Assembly (NCBI RefSeq): GCF_000708265.2
Contig: NZ_JCKI01000004.1
Coordinates: forward strand, 310,001 to 374,000
Origin: Pedobacter sp. R20-19
GTDB taxonomy: Bacteria; Bacteroidota; Bacteroidia; Sphingobacteriales; Sphingobacteriaceae
Direction of reading: 5' to 3'
Length of the DNA: 64,000 bases
Each line of letters begins with the position of its first letter. The first letter of the stretch is position 1. Position numbers and translations under genes: made by a program. The notes under the pieces are model-generated. The model did no database searches. It was not told the origin of the DNA and was given only the letters and a program-made list of their open reading frames with translations. Positions 27,358 through 37,593 of this stretch are shown one piece after another.

Positions 27358-27777
27358 TTGAAAAAGAACCAATACAGCATTTTTGAAAGCGAATTACGTG
27401 TACGTCCGGATGATATAGACATGTTTAACCATGTGCATAATAGCAAATACCTGGATTATGTGCTGGCTGCCCGCTACGAGCAAATGGAAAAATTTTATGG
27501 AATGCCCTGGGAGCACTTCACCAAACAAGGTTTAGGCTGGGTAGTTAGCCATGTAGATATTAATTTTAAACGCCCGCTTTTAATGAATGATTTAATGTTG
27601 ATCAGAACAGGAATATTAACGATGAATGATAAAGGTTGTGCTGTTCAGTTCGAAATTATCAATAAAAAAACCGGCAAAGTTGCATCCGATGGAATTTTCG
27701 ATTATGTCTTAATTGATTTAAACACCAGTCGTGGAACAAAAGTTACTGACGAAATGATTAGCGCATACAGCATATAG
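27358..27777 (+). CDS. Acyl-CoA thioesterase (hotdog fold, 4HBT type)
   Basis: 139 residues. The motif DMFNHVHNSKYLDY (about 21-34) is the 4-hydroxybenzoyl-CoA thioesterase type signature, with Asp21 the likely catalytic residue. It hydrolyses acyl-CoA thioesters in the cytoplasm; the chain specificity cannot be read from sequence. The start is TTG at 27358; no in-frame ATG is available upstream and the promoter element sits 17 bases away. The gene stands alone between a minus-strand pair and the MATE gene. Confidence 0.88.
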   Translation: MKKNQYSIFESELRVRPDDIDMFNHVHNSKYLDYVLAARYEQMEKFYGMPWEHFTKQGLGWVVSHVDINFKRPLLMNDLMLIRTGILTMNDKGCAVQFEIINKKTGKVASDGIFDYVLIDLNTSRGTKVTDEMISAYSI

Positions 27778-27845
27778 ATTCATCGTCAGGTTAAATTTAT
27801 TTCAGCATCTTTTTGAATCAACACACTAAAAATCAGTGATCATAA

Positions 27846-27875
27846 TTTGGCAATCGAAAATTTTATTTATCTTTG
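27846..27875 (+). promoter_or_regulatory. Promoter of the MATE gene
   Basis: TTTG at 27846-27849, 18 bp, then TATCTTTG at 27868-27875. It gives a leader of roughly 140 bases before the ATG at 28019, much longer than other leaders in the window. Confidence 0.65.
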
Positions 27876-27879
27876 CCCA

Positions 27880-28018
27880 TCAAAAGATCAGCGCCATGAT
27901 AGTATCTGCAATCCATTTGAGGTTCTAAGTAACTGAGGATTCCCTCCCATTTTTATTTAAGATATGTACAGCTAACCGCATATCAATTGGTCTAAATATA
28001 CATTTTACAATTTTTTAT
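27880..28018 (+). promoter_or_regulatory. Long leader of the MATE gene with a tiny open frame
   Basis: The leader has an ATG at 27896 followed by nine codons and TAA at 27926-27928 (MIVSAIHLRF), then a GAGG/CCTC stem inside GAGGATTCCCTC near 27936-27947. It does not match a riboswitch class I know. The peptide and the hairpin might act as an attenuator. Confidence 0.35.
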
Positions 28019-29443
28019 ATGTCACAGTCACTTAAGACAAAGGGCAAACTATCTTCATTTTTTGATGTCCTCATACAATCATTAAAAGGAAATGAAGTAG
28101 ATTTAACTTCAATCAGTATTAAAAGGGCTATTATATTATTAGCCATTCCGATGATGCTGGAAATGGCTATGGAATCAGTTTTCGCCTTAGTTGATTTATA
28201 TTTTGTTGGTCATCTGGAAAACAGCAGCCATGCTATACAAACAGTAGGCTTAACAGAATCAGTTCTTACGATAATTTATTCATTAGCAATAGGCTTAAGT
28301 ATGGCGGCTACTGCTGTTGTTTCGAGAAGAATTGGAGAGAAAAACCCAGAAGCAGCATCTAAAGCCGGAATGCAAACCATTGTTATTGCAGTGGCTTTAA
28401 ATATACTGATCAGCATTGCAGGCTTAATTTATGCGAGAGACATCCTTTTACTCATGGGTGCATCAACCGAAACTGCTGATCACGGAACTACATTCGTTCG
28501 CATTATGATGGGTGGAAGCATTATCATTGTGCTGCTTTTTTTAATTAATGGTATTTTCAGGGGTGCAGGTAATGCAGCAATCGCCATGCGAAGTTTGTGG
28601 ATCGCCAATATTGCAAACATTATCCTCTGCCCTGTTTTTATTAATGGCTTTGGCCCAGTACCTGCATTTGGATTAACGGGTGCAGCAATAGCCACAACAA
28701 TTGGTCGTGGTTTAGGGGTAAGCTATCAGGTTTATAATCTATTTAATGGAAAAAATGCTCTGAAGATTAGAATTAGTCATTTCATCCCTGATTTTGATCA
28801 AATCAAAGCCATCATAAAAATTGCAGCACCCGCCATTTTCCAATTCGTAATCGCAAGCTGCAGCTGGGTATTTTTGGCAGAACTGGTAGCTACCACTGGT
28901 GGAGATGAAGGTTCTGCTGGTTACCAAACCGCATTAAGGTTAATGATGTTCTTTTTATTGCCTGCCTGGGGTTTAAGCAATGCTGCTGCAACATTAGTTG
29001 GCCAAAACCTGGGTGCCGGACATATCGACAGGGCCGAAAAATCAGTTTTTCAAACCATGAAATACATTCTCGTTTTTATGGCCGTAGTGAGTGTACTCTT
29101 TCTAACTTGCGGACATTTATTTGCGGCTTTTTTTACATCCGATGAAAAAGTGATTGAAATTGCAAGCAGGGCATTAAAGATTCTAAGTATTGGCTTTGTT
29201 ATATATGGAATGGGGATGGTGTTGACCAGTGCTTTTAATGGTGCAGGTGACACGTGGACACCTACTAAAATTAATATTTTTGCATTCTGGTTATTTCAGA
29301 TTCCATTAGCTTATTTTCTGGCTAAATACTTAGAGATGGGTCCAACTGGTGTTTTCATTGCCATCCCAACAGCTGAAATAGGAATTGCCATTGCTGCCTT
29401 TATTTTATTTAAAAAAGGGAAATGGAAAAAAACGATGGTTTAA
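28019..29443 (+). CDS. MATE family multidrug/solute exporter
   Basis: 474 residues with about 12 membrane helices in two related halves (first half begins near residue 40, second near 255). Family features are the N-terminal helix IPMMLEMAMESVFALVDLYF and GAGNAAIAM near 180, repeated as GAGDTWTPT near 405. MATE proteins expel organic cations or drugs from the cytoplasm in exchange for Na+ or H+. The substrate is unknown. It has a long leader and a good promoter. Confidence 0.92.
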   Translation: MSQSLKTKGKLSSFFDVLIQSLKGNEVDLTSISIKRAIILLAIPMMLEMAMESVFALVDLYFVGHLENSSHAIQTVGLTESVLTIIYSLAIGLSMAATAVVSRRIGEKNPEAASKAGMQTIVIAVALNILISIAGLIYARDILLLMGASTETADHGTTFVRIMMGGSIIIVLLFLINGIFRGAGNAAIAMRSLWIANIANIILCPVFINGFGPVPAFGLTGAAIATTIGRGLGVSYQVYNLFNGKNALKIRISHFIPDFDQIKAIIKIAAPAIFQFVIASCSWVFLAELVATTGGDEGSAGYQTALRLMMFFLLPAWGLSNAAATLVGQNLGAGHIDRAEKSVFQTMKYILVFMAVVSVLFLTCGHLFAAFFTSDEKVIEIASRALKILSIGFVIYGMGMVLTSAFNGAGDTWTPTKINIFAFWLFQIPLAYFLAKYLEMGPTGVFIAIPTAEIGIAIAAFILFKKGKWKKTMV

Positions 29444-29527
29444 TTTAACATGATTCTATTAAAAACCGAGTGAAATTGAACTGTCTTAACATCAGATTTT
29501 CCATCTCCTATTTTCCATTAAAAACTA

Positions 29528-29535
29528 TATCTTTG
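29528..29535 (+). promoter_or_regulatory. Promoter -7 element (TATCTTTG) of lepA
   Basis: TATCTTTG lies 7 bases before the ATG at 29543, so lepA mRNA would be almost leaderless. A good -33 element is not obvious. Confidence 0.55.
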
Positions 29536-29542
29536 CGCAAAG

Positions 29543-31330
29543 ATGAAGCATATACGTAATTTTTGCATTATTGCACATATCGACCATGGCAAGAGCACTT
29601 TGGCTGATCGGTTATTAGAATATACAGCGACGATTTCGCAGCGTGAAGCGCAGGCGCAATTGCTCGATAATATGGATTTGGAGCGCGAGCGAGGCATTAC
29701 TATTAAAAGTCATGCCATACAAATGAACTATAAAGTTGGAGACATTGAATACAATTTTAACCTGATTGATACACCCGGACACGTTGATTTTTCATACGAA
29801 GTTTCGCGATCTATTGCCGCTTGTGAAGGCGCATTGCTTATTGTAGATGCATCACAGGGAATTCAGGCGCAAACCATTTCAAATTTATACTTAGCATTAG
29901 AACATGATTTAGAGATCATTCCGATTCTAAATAAAATGGATTTACCCGGAGCAATGCCAGAAGAGGTAAAAGATCAGATTATTGATCTGATTGGCTGTAA
30001 ACGTGAAGATATTATTCCTGCATCTGGTAAAACAGGTATGGGAATTCCTGATATTATCCAAGCCATTGTAGACCGTGTACCCGCTCCTGTTGGTGATCCT
30101 GAGGCACCCTTGCAAGCTTTAATTTTCGATTCTGTTTTTAATTCATTCAGAGGGATTATTGCCTACTATAAAGTGGTTAACGGAGAGATTAAAAAGGGAG
30201 ACAAAGTTAAGTTCATTAACACTGGTAAGCAATATCTGGCCGATGAAGTGGGGATCTTAAAACTGGACATGTCTCCAAGGAACGTGGTTAAAACTGGTGA
30301 TGTAGGTTATATTATTTCTGGCATTAAAGAAGCACGCGAAGTTAAAGTTGGTGATACCATCACTACCGTAGACAGGCCATCTCCTGATTCCATTCAAGGT
30401 TTTGAAGAAGTTAAGCCAATGGTATTTGCCGGAATTTATCCTGTTGATACCGATGAGTTTGAGGAACTTCGTGAAGCAATGCATAAACTACAATTGAATG
30501 ATGCTTCTATTGTTTTCGAGCCAGAAAGTTCAGCAGCTTTAGGCTTTGGTTTCCGTTGCGGATTTTTGGGGATGTTGCACATGGAAATTATCCAGGAGCG
30601 CCTGGAACGCGAATTTGATATGACGGTAATTACAACCGTACCCAACGTATCATACATTGCACATACCACTAAAGGTGATGAAATTATTGTAAATAACCCA
30701 TCTGATTTGCCAGATCCAAGTAAACTGGATTCTGTTGAAGAGCCGTTTATTAAAGCAAACATCATCACCAAAGCAGAGTTTGTTGGTCCGGTCATGTCAC
30801 TGTGTATTCAAAAACGTGGAATTATTGTAAATCAATCTTACTTAACATCTGATCGTGTTGAGTTAATTTTTGAGATGCCAATGGGCGAAATTGTATTTGA
30901 TTTTTACGATAAATTGAAAACGATTTCAAAAGGTTATGCTTCTTTTGATTATCATCAGATTGGATATCGTAAATCAGATTTGGTTCGTTTAGATATGTTA
31001 CTAAATGATGAACCTGTTGATGCATTATCTTCTCTAATTCACCGCAGTAATGCTTATGATTTTGGAAAAAAAATCTGCGAAAAATTAAGAGAACTCATTC
31101 CCCGTCAGCAGTTTGAAATCAAAATACAGGCTTCAATTGGTGCAAAAGTAATTGCCCGCGAAACGCTAAGCGCCTTACGTAAAGATGTAACTGCTAAATG
31201 TTATGGTGGTGATATTTCCCGTAAGCGTAAGTTATTAGAAAAACAGAAAAAAGGTAAAAAACGCATGCGCCAGGTTGGAAATGTAGAAATTCCACAATCG
31301 GCATTCATGGCAGTTTTGAAATTGGATTAA
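29543..31330 (+). CDS. lepA: Elongation factor 4 (LepA) GTPase
   Basis: 595 residues, the family length. GTPase motifs are AHIDHGKST (P-loop), DTPGHVDF and NKMD, followed by EF-G-like domains and the LepA-specific C-terminal domain ([20 protein letters not shown]). It binds ribosomes and is linked to subunit biogenesis and to back-translocation under stress. The promoter element directly before the ATG supports this start. It is followed by folD on the same strand with a 135-bp gap. Confidence 0.97.
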   Translation: MKHIRNFCIIAHIDHGKSTLADRLLEYTATISQREAQAQLLDNMDLERERGITIKSHAIQMNYKVGDIEYNFNLIDTPGHVDFSYEVSRSIAACEGALLIVDASQGIQAQTISNLYLALEHDLEIIPILNKMDLPGAMPEEVKDQIIDLIGCKREDIIPASGKTGMGIPDIIQAIVDRVPAPVGDPEAPLQALIFDSVFNSFRGIIAYYKVVNGEIKKGDKVKFINTGKQYLADEVGILKLDMSPRNVVKTGDVGYIISGIKEAREVKVGDTITTVDRPSPDSIQGFEEVKPMVFAGIYPVDTDEFEELREAMHKLQLNDASIVFEPESSAALGFGFRCGFLGMLHMEIIQERLEREFDMTVITTVPNVSYIAHTTKGDEIIVNNPSDLPDPSKLDSVEEPFIKANIITKAEFVGPVMSLCIQKRGIIVNQSYLTSDRVELIFEMPMGEIVFDFYDKLKTISKGYASFDYHQIGYRKSDLVRLDMLLNDEPVDALSSLIHRSNAYDFGKKICEKLRELIPRQQFEIKIQASIGAKVIARETLSALRKDVTAKCYGGDISRKRKLLEKQKKGKKRMRQVGNVEIPQSAFMAVLKLD

Positions 31331-31465
31331 AAATAGAATCAAGATGCAATTATCAGGTATCAAGATTTCAAAGCAAATCAGATAATATATTTAAAAGCAT
31401 AGCGGATGATTGATGGGTTGACTATTGGTCTTAATACTTGATTATCGCTACTCGATATTATAAGA

Positions 31466-32347
31466 ATGAAATTATTAGACGGTAAATACGTATCAGAAAA
31501 AGTAAAAGTTCAGATTGCAGAAGAAGCAGCTGAATTTTTGAATAAAAGTGGTCGTAAGCCACATTTGGTAGCCATTTTAGTTGGTAATGATGGTGGCAGT
31601 GAAACTTACGTAGCCAGTAAAATGAAAAACTGCGAAAAGGTAGGTTTTAAATCTTCACTTTATCGTTATGATCATTCAGTTACAGAGGCAGAATTATTAG
31701 CCAAAATTCAAGAAATCAATCAGGATGCTGATGTTGATGGATTAATTGTTCAATTGCCTTTGCCAAAACATATTGATCCGGAAAAGGTTACAGAAACAAT
31801 CGACCATCGTAAAGATGTGGATGGATTTCACCCGGTAAATCTGGGTAGAATGATGAGGAATTTACCATGTTTTATCCCGGCAACTCCATATGGCATTATG
31901 TTAATGCTACAGGAATATGATATTGATACTACCGGAATGCACTGTGTTGTAGTAGGCAGAAGTAATATTGTGGGCAGTCCAATGAGCATTCTGATGGCTC
32001 GAAATGCCAATCCTGGTAACTGTACAGTAACACTTACACACTCTCGTACTAAAGACTTAAAAGAACAAGTTTTACAAGCAGACATCATCATTGCAGCAAT
32101 TGGTAAAAAGAATTTTATCACAGCCGATATGGTTAAGCCTGGTGCGATTATTATTGACGTGGGTATTAACAGAGAAACATCAACCGAAACAAAATCAGGC
32201 TTTAAACTCTACGGTGATGTTGATTTCGACAGCGTAGCACCAAAAGCATCTTACATCACCCCTGTTCCAGGCGGCGTTGGATTAATGACTATTGTTGGTT
32301 TGTTAAAAAATACTTTGGCATCTGCCAGAAAAGAAATTTATTCTTAA
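31466..32347 (+). CDS. folD: Methylenetetrahydrofolate dehydrogenase/cyclohydrolase
   Basis: 293 residues with the FolD motifs: [14 protein letters not shown] (catalytic Lys), [27 protein letters not shown] (Rossmann) and TPVPGGVG. It performs the NADP-dependent oxidation of 5,10-methylene-THF and hydrolysis to 10-formyl-THF, supplying one-carbon units to purine synthesis. A strong terminator follows. The start at ATG 31466 agrees with the family. Confidence 0.97.
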   Translation: MKLLDGKYVSEKVKVQIAEEAAEFLNKSGRKPHLVAILVGNDGGSETYVASKMKNCEKVGFKSSLYRYDHSVTEAELLAKIQEINQDADVDGLIVQLPLPKHIDPEKVTETIDHRKDVDGFHPVNLGRMMRNLPCFIPATPYGIMLMLQEYDIDTTGMHCVVVGRSNIVGSPMSILMARNANPGNCTVTLTHSRTKDLKEQVLQADIIIAAIGKKNFITADMVKPGAIIIDVGINRETSTETKSGFKLYGDVDFDSVAPKASYITPVPGGVGLMTIVGLLKNTLASARKEIYS

Positions 32348-32390
32348 GCGAACTGCTTAAAAGTAAAACTCTTGATAAAAAAGATCAATA

Positions 32391-32432
32391 GGCAGCCGTC
32401 TCATAAGTCAATTATGAGACGGCTGCTTTTTT
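32391..32432 (+). terminator. Terminator after folD
   Basis: GCAGCCGTCTCATAA (32392-32406) pairs perfectly with TTATGAGACGGCTGC (32412-32426), followed by six T. The run ends at the glgX stop codon on the other strand, so the two genes converge here. Confidence 0.9.
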
Positions 32433-34560
32433 ATTCTTCAGATTTTAAAACCAATATTGATCTTCCGCCCACAGTAAGAATCTCAGCAGCTTCATGTAAA
32501 GATAAATCATGCTTAGAGATTTCTCCGGTACCTGTATCTAAAACCTTTCGCCATCTTTTTGCATAATCTTTTTTTGGTAATTTATAATCCAGCCCTTCGT
32601 AGTGTGCATTAAATATGATGAAGAAATGATTGTCTAGAATATCTTCTCCCATAGGTCCTTTGCTTTGAATACCTTCGCCATGAAAGTAAATCCCAATAGA
32701 TCGGGCGAAGTCACTCTCCCAGTTATAGCCTTTCATTGGATTACCATCAGGCGTAAACCAAGCGATATCTTTAACGCCATCATCTCCAACTTCCTGTCCA
32801 TTAAACCATTTTCTTCTTCTTAAACTTGGATGATTTAAGCGCAAATCTATTAACTGCTGTGTAAAATACAATAATGATTCATCTGCAGCAGCCCAGTTCA
32901 ACCAGGACAATTCATTGTCCTGACAATAGGAATTGTTATTTCCACGCTGTGTTTTACCCATTTCATCGCCAGATACCAGCATCGGAATACCCTGAGATAG
33001 AAATAATGTGGCTAGAAAATTTCGCTTTTGCTGCTGGCGTAACTGAATGATCTGCTCGTCATCGGTTTCACCTTCCACGCCGCAATTCCAGGATCTGTTG
33101 TGGTCTTCACCATCTGTATTGTGATCTAAATTGGCCTCGTTATGTTTTTCATTATAAGAAACGAGGTCATGAAGTGAAAATCCATCGTGAGCGGTAATAA
33201 AGTTTACACTGGCTGTTGGCCTTCTGTAATCCTCCTGGTATAAATCAGGGCTACCTAAAAATCGCTGTGCAAATTCGCCTAACATATTCGGATTTCCACG
33301 CCAGTAATCACGCATCACATCCCGGTACATTCCATTCCATTCGGCCCAGCCTGGCGGAAATTTACCAACCTGATAGCCCCCATCTCCTACATCCCAGGGC
33401 TCTGCAATTAATTTTACCTGAGAAATTACAGGGTCTTGATGAATGATATCAAAAAAAGCACTTAGTCTGTTTACCTCATGTAATTCTCTGGCCAGCGTAG
33501 AAGCCAGGTCAAAGCGAAAGCCATCAACATGCATTTCCTGAATCCAATACCTTAAACTGTCCATAATAAAACGAAGCACATTCGGTAACATGGAATTTAA
33601 GGTATTTCCAGTTCCTGTATAATCAGTATAATAACGTCTGTTTTCTTCCAGCCGATAATATGCACCATTATCTATTCCTTTAAAAGATAAAGTTGGCCCT
33701 AACTCATTGCCCTCGCCAGTATGGTTATAAACAACATCTAAAATCACTTCAATGCCTTCGGCATGAAGTGCCTTAACCATGTCTTTAAATTCATTTACTT
33801 GTTCTCCGCGTACATCTGATGAGGCATAGCCAGAATCAGGTGCAAAGAAACTAATGGTATTGTAGCCCCAGTAATTAGTCAGCCCTTTCTCCTGTAAGTG
33901 ATGATCAGATATAAAATGATGAACCGGCATCAGCTCTACAGCAGTAACCCCCAACTTTTTTAAGTATTGAATGGCAACCGGATGTGCTAAACCAGCATAG
34001 GTTCCACGGAGATTTTCGGGAATTTCAGGATGCATTTTCGTAAAACCTTTTACATGCATTTCGTAAATCACCGTTTCATGATAATCAGTTTTAGGATGGG
34101 TATCACCTTCCCAATTATAAGCTGGATCAATCACTACAGATTTAGGAATAAAAGCAGTATTATCACTTTCGCTAAAACTAAGATCCATCTGCGGATCTCC
34201 AAGTTTATATCCAAAGAGTGAATCGTCCCATTTAATATTTCCTGCTATCGCTTTTGCATAAGGATCAAGCAATACTTTATTTGGGTTAAATCTACATCCG
34301 TTTTCAGGTTCATATGGGCCATGCACACGATAACCATAAAGCTGGCCTGGTTTTATATCTGGAATATAGGCATGCCAGATTTCGTGAGATCGTTCCAGAA
34401 TAGTTATCCTATCTGTTTCTGTATCTGCATGTTCATGATCGTAAAAACAAAGTTCAACAGCAGTTGCATTTTCCGCAAAGAGTGCAAAATTCACTCCTTC
34501 ACCATCCCATGTGGCACCTAACGGATAAGCATCTCCTGGAAATTGTAAAATTTCTGGCAT
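32431..34560 (-). CDS. glgX: Glycogen debranching enzyme (isoamylase type)
   Basis: 709 residues: an N-terminal carbohydrate-binding module 48 (about 10-100, YPLGATWDGEGVNFALFAENA) and a GH13 barrel. Barrel motifs include ELMPVHHF, DVVYNHTGEG, DGFRFDLAS with the nucleophile Asp351, AEPWD and FITAHDGFSLHDLVSY. It removes alpha-1,6 branches from phosphorylase-trimmed glycogen in the cytoplasm; no signal peptide is present. No other glycogen genes are nearby. The 200-bp gap after its start holds nothing evident. Confidence 0.95.
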   Translation of the reverse strand: MPEILQFPGDAYPLGATWDGEGVNFALFAENATAVELCFYDHEHADTETDRITILERSHEIWHAYIPDIKPGQLYGYRVHGPYEPENGCRFNPNKVLLDPYAKAIAGNIKWDDSLFGYKLGDPQMDLSFSESDNTAFIPKSVVIDPAYNWEGDTHPKTDYHETVIYEMHVKGFTKMHPEIPENLRGTYAGLAHPVAIQYLKKLGVTAVELMPVHHFISDHHLQEKGLTNYWGYNTISFFAPDSGYASSDVRGEQVNEFKDMVKALHAEGIEVILDVVYNHTGEGNELGPTLSFKGIDNGAYYRLEENRRYYTDYTGTGNTLNSMLPNVLRFIMDSLRYWIQEMHVDGFRFDLASTLARELHEVNRLSAFFDIIHQDPVISQVKLIAEPWDVGDGGYQVGKFPPGWAEWNGMYRDVMRDYWRGNPNMLGEFAQRFLGSPDLYQEDYRRPTASVNFITAHDGFSLHDLVSYNEKHNEANLDHNTDGEDHNRSWNCGVEGETDDEQIIQLRQQQKRNFLATLFLSQGIPMLVSGDEMGKTQRGNNNSYCQDNELSWLNWAAADESLLYFTQQLIDLRLNHPSLRRRKWFNGQEVGDDGVKDIAWFTPDGNPMKGYNWESDFARSIGIYFHGEGIQSKGPMGEDILDNHFFIIFNAHYEGLDYKLPKKDYAKRWRKVLDTGTGEISKHDLSLHEAAEILTVGGRSILVLKSEE

Positions 34561-34763
34561 TATATTTTAATTTAGATTGATAAATTTTTAGCAACGGGTA
34601 AAATGAGTTGTAATGCTTACAGGTATATTTTTCCGATCAACCTATTTAAAAGTAATATATAGCGCTAAAAGTTTTAACAAAATGATTTTGCCAGCAAAAA
34701 CAATTTTATGAAGTGTAATGATAAATTAATATTGTAGTTTACAAAGAACTGTTAATAAACCAA

Positions 34764-35909
34764 TTACTTTATAAAATGATGGTACAAAGTGTTGATTGCA
34801 GCCCTGCTAAAATCTGGGAAATCTCCGGTATAGGTTGCATTAATTCCATTGGTAATAATCACGAAGCCAAACTTTTGTTTAGGATTAAAAAACATGGTAC
34901 TGTATAATCCGTAGGCAGAACCGGTATGGCCAATAAGCATTACACCAGGAATTAAATTACCCGTTTGGCGAAGTGCCAGCCCATATTCTTCTTCATCCGT
35001 GATTTTAGTTTGCATGAGTTTAGAATGTTTTTTGGAAATGATTTTTACACCATTAGCTATACCATAGTTCATGTGCATGATCATATACTTTGCTAAATCT
35101 GTTGCTGAAATTTTCATTCCGCCTGTTGGCGAAAAAATGGGTGTGCTGTAACCTATTACATAATCTCTGATTTCTGTACGCCTTGGTGCGTAAGCAGCTG
35201 GAGATGGTGTAAAACTTTTTGTATCAGTATGGTATTCATATAGCTTTACAAACCGATTGCTGTCTAAAGAATCAACGCAATAGCCACCATAAAGCCCTAG
35301 CGGTTGGAGGATATGGTTATTGACATACTGATCAAAACGTTCGCCTGACTTTTTTTCGATAATCGTACCAATAAGGTTAAAATTCAGATTACAGTACTGA
35401 TACCCTTTTCCTGGCGCATAATTGTTATAACATTTAGCATAATCCGGATTTTTATCCGGATTAATTAAATCCAGGTTCAGGTATCCTTGGCTATCATTTA
35501 AGCTGGAAGTATGCGAAAGTGCCATTTTGAGCGTAATTTTCAGATCAGGAAATTTTGGATTTCGGATTTTAAAGCCAACTAAATCACCAAAATCATCATC
35601 CAGAGATAACTTCCCAGCCTCAATTAATTGCATAATTGATGTTGCGGAGAAAGATTTTGAAATGGAAGCAATTCGGAAAATATCCTGATCCGTTAATGGC
35701 GTTTTATTCTCCAGATCCTTAAAACCAAAAGAATGGGTATAGATGATTTTACCTTCTTTCACTACGGCAACCGATGCACCAATAGCATTAAATCTGCTCA
35801 TTACTTGTTCAAAATCTGCTTCGGCACTTTCATGTTGTGCACATGCCATGTTAAATTGAAGCAGCAATAGCATCATTGTTAATAGCTTAGAAAAGAAAGA
35901 TTGCATCAT
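34764..35909 (-). CDS. Exported serine hydrolase (class C beta-lactamase/PBP-like)
   Basis: 381 residues with a signal peptide (about 1-24, ending ACAQ). The serine hydrolase S-x-x-K motif is SISK at 82-85 (Ser82, Lys85), the tyrosine motif is YCN near 168 and the third motif is HTG near 328. Family members act as D-amino-acid peptidases, esterases or beta-lactamases; the exact substrate is unclear. Two start ATGs (35909 and 35906) are possible. The residues FGFKDLENKTPLT before the SxxK match the family. No resistance context surrounds it. Confidence 0.88.
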   Translation of the reverse strand: MMQSFFSKLLTMMLLLLQFNMACAQHESAEADFEQVMSRFNAIGASVAVVKEGKIIYTHSFGFKDLENKTPLTDQDIFRIASISKSFSATSIMQLIEAGKLSLDDDFGDLVGFKIRNPKFPDLKITLKMALSHTSSLNDSQGYLNLDLINPDKNPDYAKCYNNYAPGKGYQYCNLNFNLIGTIIEKKSGERFDQYVNNHILQPLGLYGGYCVDSLDSNRFVKLYEYHTDTKSFTPSPAAYAPRRTEIRDYVIGYSTPIFSPTGGMKISATDLAKYMIMHMNYGIANGVKIISKKHSKLMQTKITDEEEYGLALRQTGNLIPGVMLIGHTGSAYGLYSTMFFNPKQKFGFVIITNGINATYTGDFPDFSRAAINTLYHHFIK

Positions 35910-35966
35910 GGTTTAAACTAGATAAGGATATTGATCAGTAAATTATTCTGGCAGTTTCCGACCTTA

Positions 35967-36419
35967 CTATTTGGCATCATTTGTTTCCAGCCAATGTCCA
36001 TCGAGATCTTTAAAATAAACCTGTTTTACGCCGTCAACTCTTGTAGTAACTGCGCCTGCCTTACCTGGCCAATCTTCAAACGGAATATTTTTAGCGGTTA
36101 ACATTTTAACGAAAATATCAATAGAGGCTACGCTAAAACAAAGGTGTTCGTTTTTATCAAAAGTTTGATTGCTTTTTGCACCTTGAATTAAGTGTAGTGC
36201 ACCGGCATTGCCTAATGAAAACCAGGTATGTTTACCATCTTTAAATGGTTCTGGAATCTCCTTAAGGTTAAAAACACTACCATAAAAAGCAGTAGATTTA
36301 CCCAAATCAGATACATAAACAGCAATATGATTTAATACAGCAGGGGCTTGTTGCGCCATAGATTTTTGAAAAAAGAAACATGAGAGCAATAAAAGCGAAG
36401 GAAAAATAATTTTTTTCAT
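35967..36419 (-). CDS. Exported VOC (glyoxalase-type) protein
   Basis: 150 residues from ATG 36419, which begins a signal peptide (KKIIFPSLLLLSCFFFQKSMAQ); the longer frame to 36482 is rejected. One VOC module follows (LNHIAVYVSDLGKSTAFYGS, then HLCFSVASID and VYFKDLDGHWLE). The His/Glu pattern of a metal site is present. VOC proteins usually act in the cytoplasm; an exported copy is unusual. The reaction is unknown. Located between a serine hydrolase and an aldo/keto reductase, all on the minus strand with sizeable gaps. Confidence 0.82.
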   Translation of the reverse strand: MKKIIFPSLLLLSCFFFQKSMAQQAPAVLNHIAVYVSDLGKSTAFYGSVFNLKEIPEPFKDGKHTWFSLGNAGALHLIQGAKSNQTFDKNEHLCFSVASIDIFVKMLTAKNIPFEDWPGKAGAVTTRVDGVKQVYFKDLDGHWLETNDAK

Positions 36420-36555
36420 TCTTAAATATCTGATTTTATCGATCAATTCTATTGAAAATTTCTGTTTTTTATGGAAACCCAATTACAAAGTTACATTCAA
36501 TGCTCGTGGTACTCATTGATGGTACTATTTAGCACACCTGGATAATATCAAAATT

Positions 36556-36590
36556 AAACCCACTTTTTGATTCATACAGAAGGTGGGTTT
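36556..36590 (-). terminator. Probable terminator after the aldo/keto reductase
   Basis: AAACCCAC (36556-36563) and GTGGGTTT (36583-36590) form the stem; on the minus strand a short T-rich stretch (AATTTTG) follows. The T-run is weak. Confidence 0.5.
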
Positions 36591-36627
36591 AAGTAAAAAT
36601 CTGCTTGTTGCAGATCCAATCACTTCA

Positions 36628-37467
36628 TTATTGATTGGATAGTGTTTTAAACTCCTCATCAGATAAATTAATATTTGCAGCCTTTAGGTTTTCTGCTAAA
36701 TGTGCAACTGATTTGGTACCAGGAATAAGCAGAATATTTTCAGAACGTTTAAGTAACCAGGCCAAAGCAATTTGAGCTGTAGTAGCCTGATGAGCTTCTG
36801 CTATAACTTTAATTTTATCTTCTAATTTAGCTGGCCCTGATGCTAAAGGGAACCAGGGAATGAAAGCCAAACCTTGCTCAGCGGTATAATCAAGAACATC
36901 CTCCCATTTTCGGTCAACCAGGTTATACATATTCTGAACCGATACAATTGGCAATAAATTTTGTACATGTTTAATTTGCTCAATGCTTACTTCAGATAAA
37001 CCTACGTGTTTAATTTTACCGGCCTTAACAGCTTCAATTACCGGAGCCAGTGTTTTTTCAATATCCGTATTTGGATCAATCCGATGCAATTGCCACAAAT
37101 CAATCTGACTTACCTGAAGTCTTTCTAAACTGCCTTCAATATCTGCCTTAATTTTTTTCGGACTTCCGTTTGGAATCCATTTGTTAGGCCCTGTTCTGTC
37201 AAAACCACCTTTAGTCGCAATAAATAATCCTGATGCGTATGGGTGTAAAGCTTCAGCAATCAATAATTCATTAAATTTAGGGCCATATGCTTCGGCAGTA
37301 TCAATAAAATTTACACCATTGGCTACGGCGGCCTGTAAGACCTTCTTTGCATTTTCACGGTCTTCCACTTCACCAAAAACGCCTTGACCGGTTAATTGCA
37401 TGGCTCCATAACCTAATCGGTTAATTTCGATATCACCAATTTTGAATGTTAAATTCGTATTTGTCAT
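36628..37467 (-). CDS. Aldo/keto reductase
   Basis: 279 residues of the NADPH-dependent alpha/beta-barrel family. Catalytic residues: Asp in FIDTAEAYG with its Tyr, Lys in FIATKGG, and His in DLWQLHRID. The C-terminal cofactor region includes IALAWLLKRSENILLIPGTK. Reduces aldehydes or ketones in the cytoplasm; physiological substrate unknown. A single-gene unit with its own hairpin downstream. The start at ATG 37467 (MTNTNLTFKI) is typical. Confidence 0.93.
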   Translation of the reverse strand: MTNTNLTFKIGDIEINRLGYGAMQLTGQGVFGEVEDRENAKKVLQAAVANGVNFIDTAEAYGPKFNELLIAEALHPYASGLFIATKGGFDRTGPNKWIPNGSPKKIKADIEGSLERLQVSQIDLWQLHRIDPNTDIEKTLAPVIEAVKAGKIKHVGLSEVSIEQIKHVQNLLPIVSVQNMYNLVDRKWEDVLDYTAEQGLAFIPWFPLASGPAKLEDKIKVIAEAHQATTAQIALAWLLKRSENILLIPGTKSVAHLAENLKAANINLSDEEFKTLSNQ

Positions 37468-37593
37468 TTCTAAAGTTTTTAATTTAAAAAAAGAGATGCT
37501 ATGGTTTATTAACTTGAAAATGATTCTTAATGTTTGTACTGAAAAAAATTATGATAATGCTGCAACATATATTCTTCCTGTTGATTTAAGAAG

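Noticed and set aside
27896-27975. Possible preQ1-I type riboswitch in the MATE leader
   Set aside because: GAGGTTCTAAG resembles the preQ1 loop, but the matching CCTC and A-rich tail are too far and the pseudoknot bases do not fit.
30436-30795. Minus-strand frame of 119 codons inside lepA
   Set aside because: Antisense shadow of a conserved gene, Ser-rich without any family resemblance.
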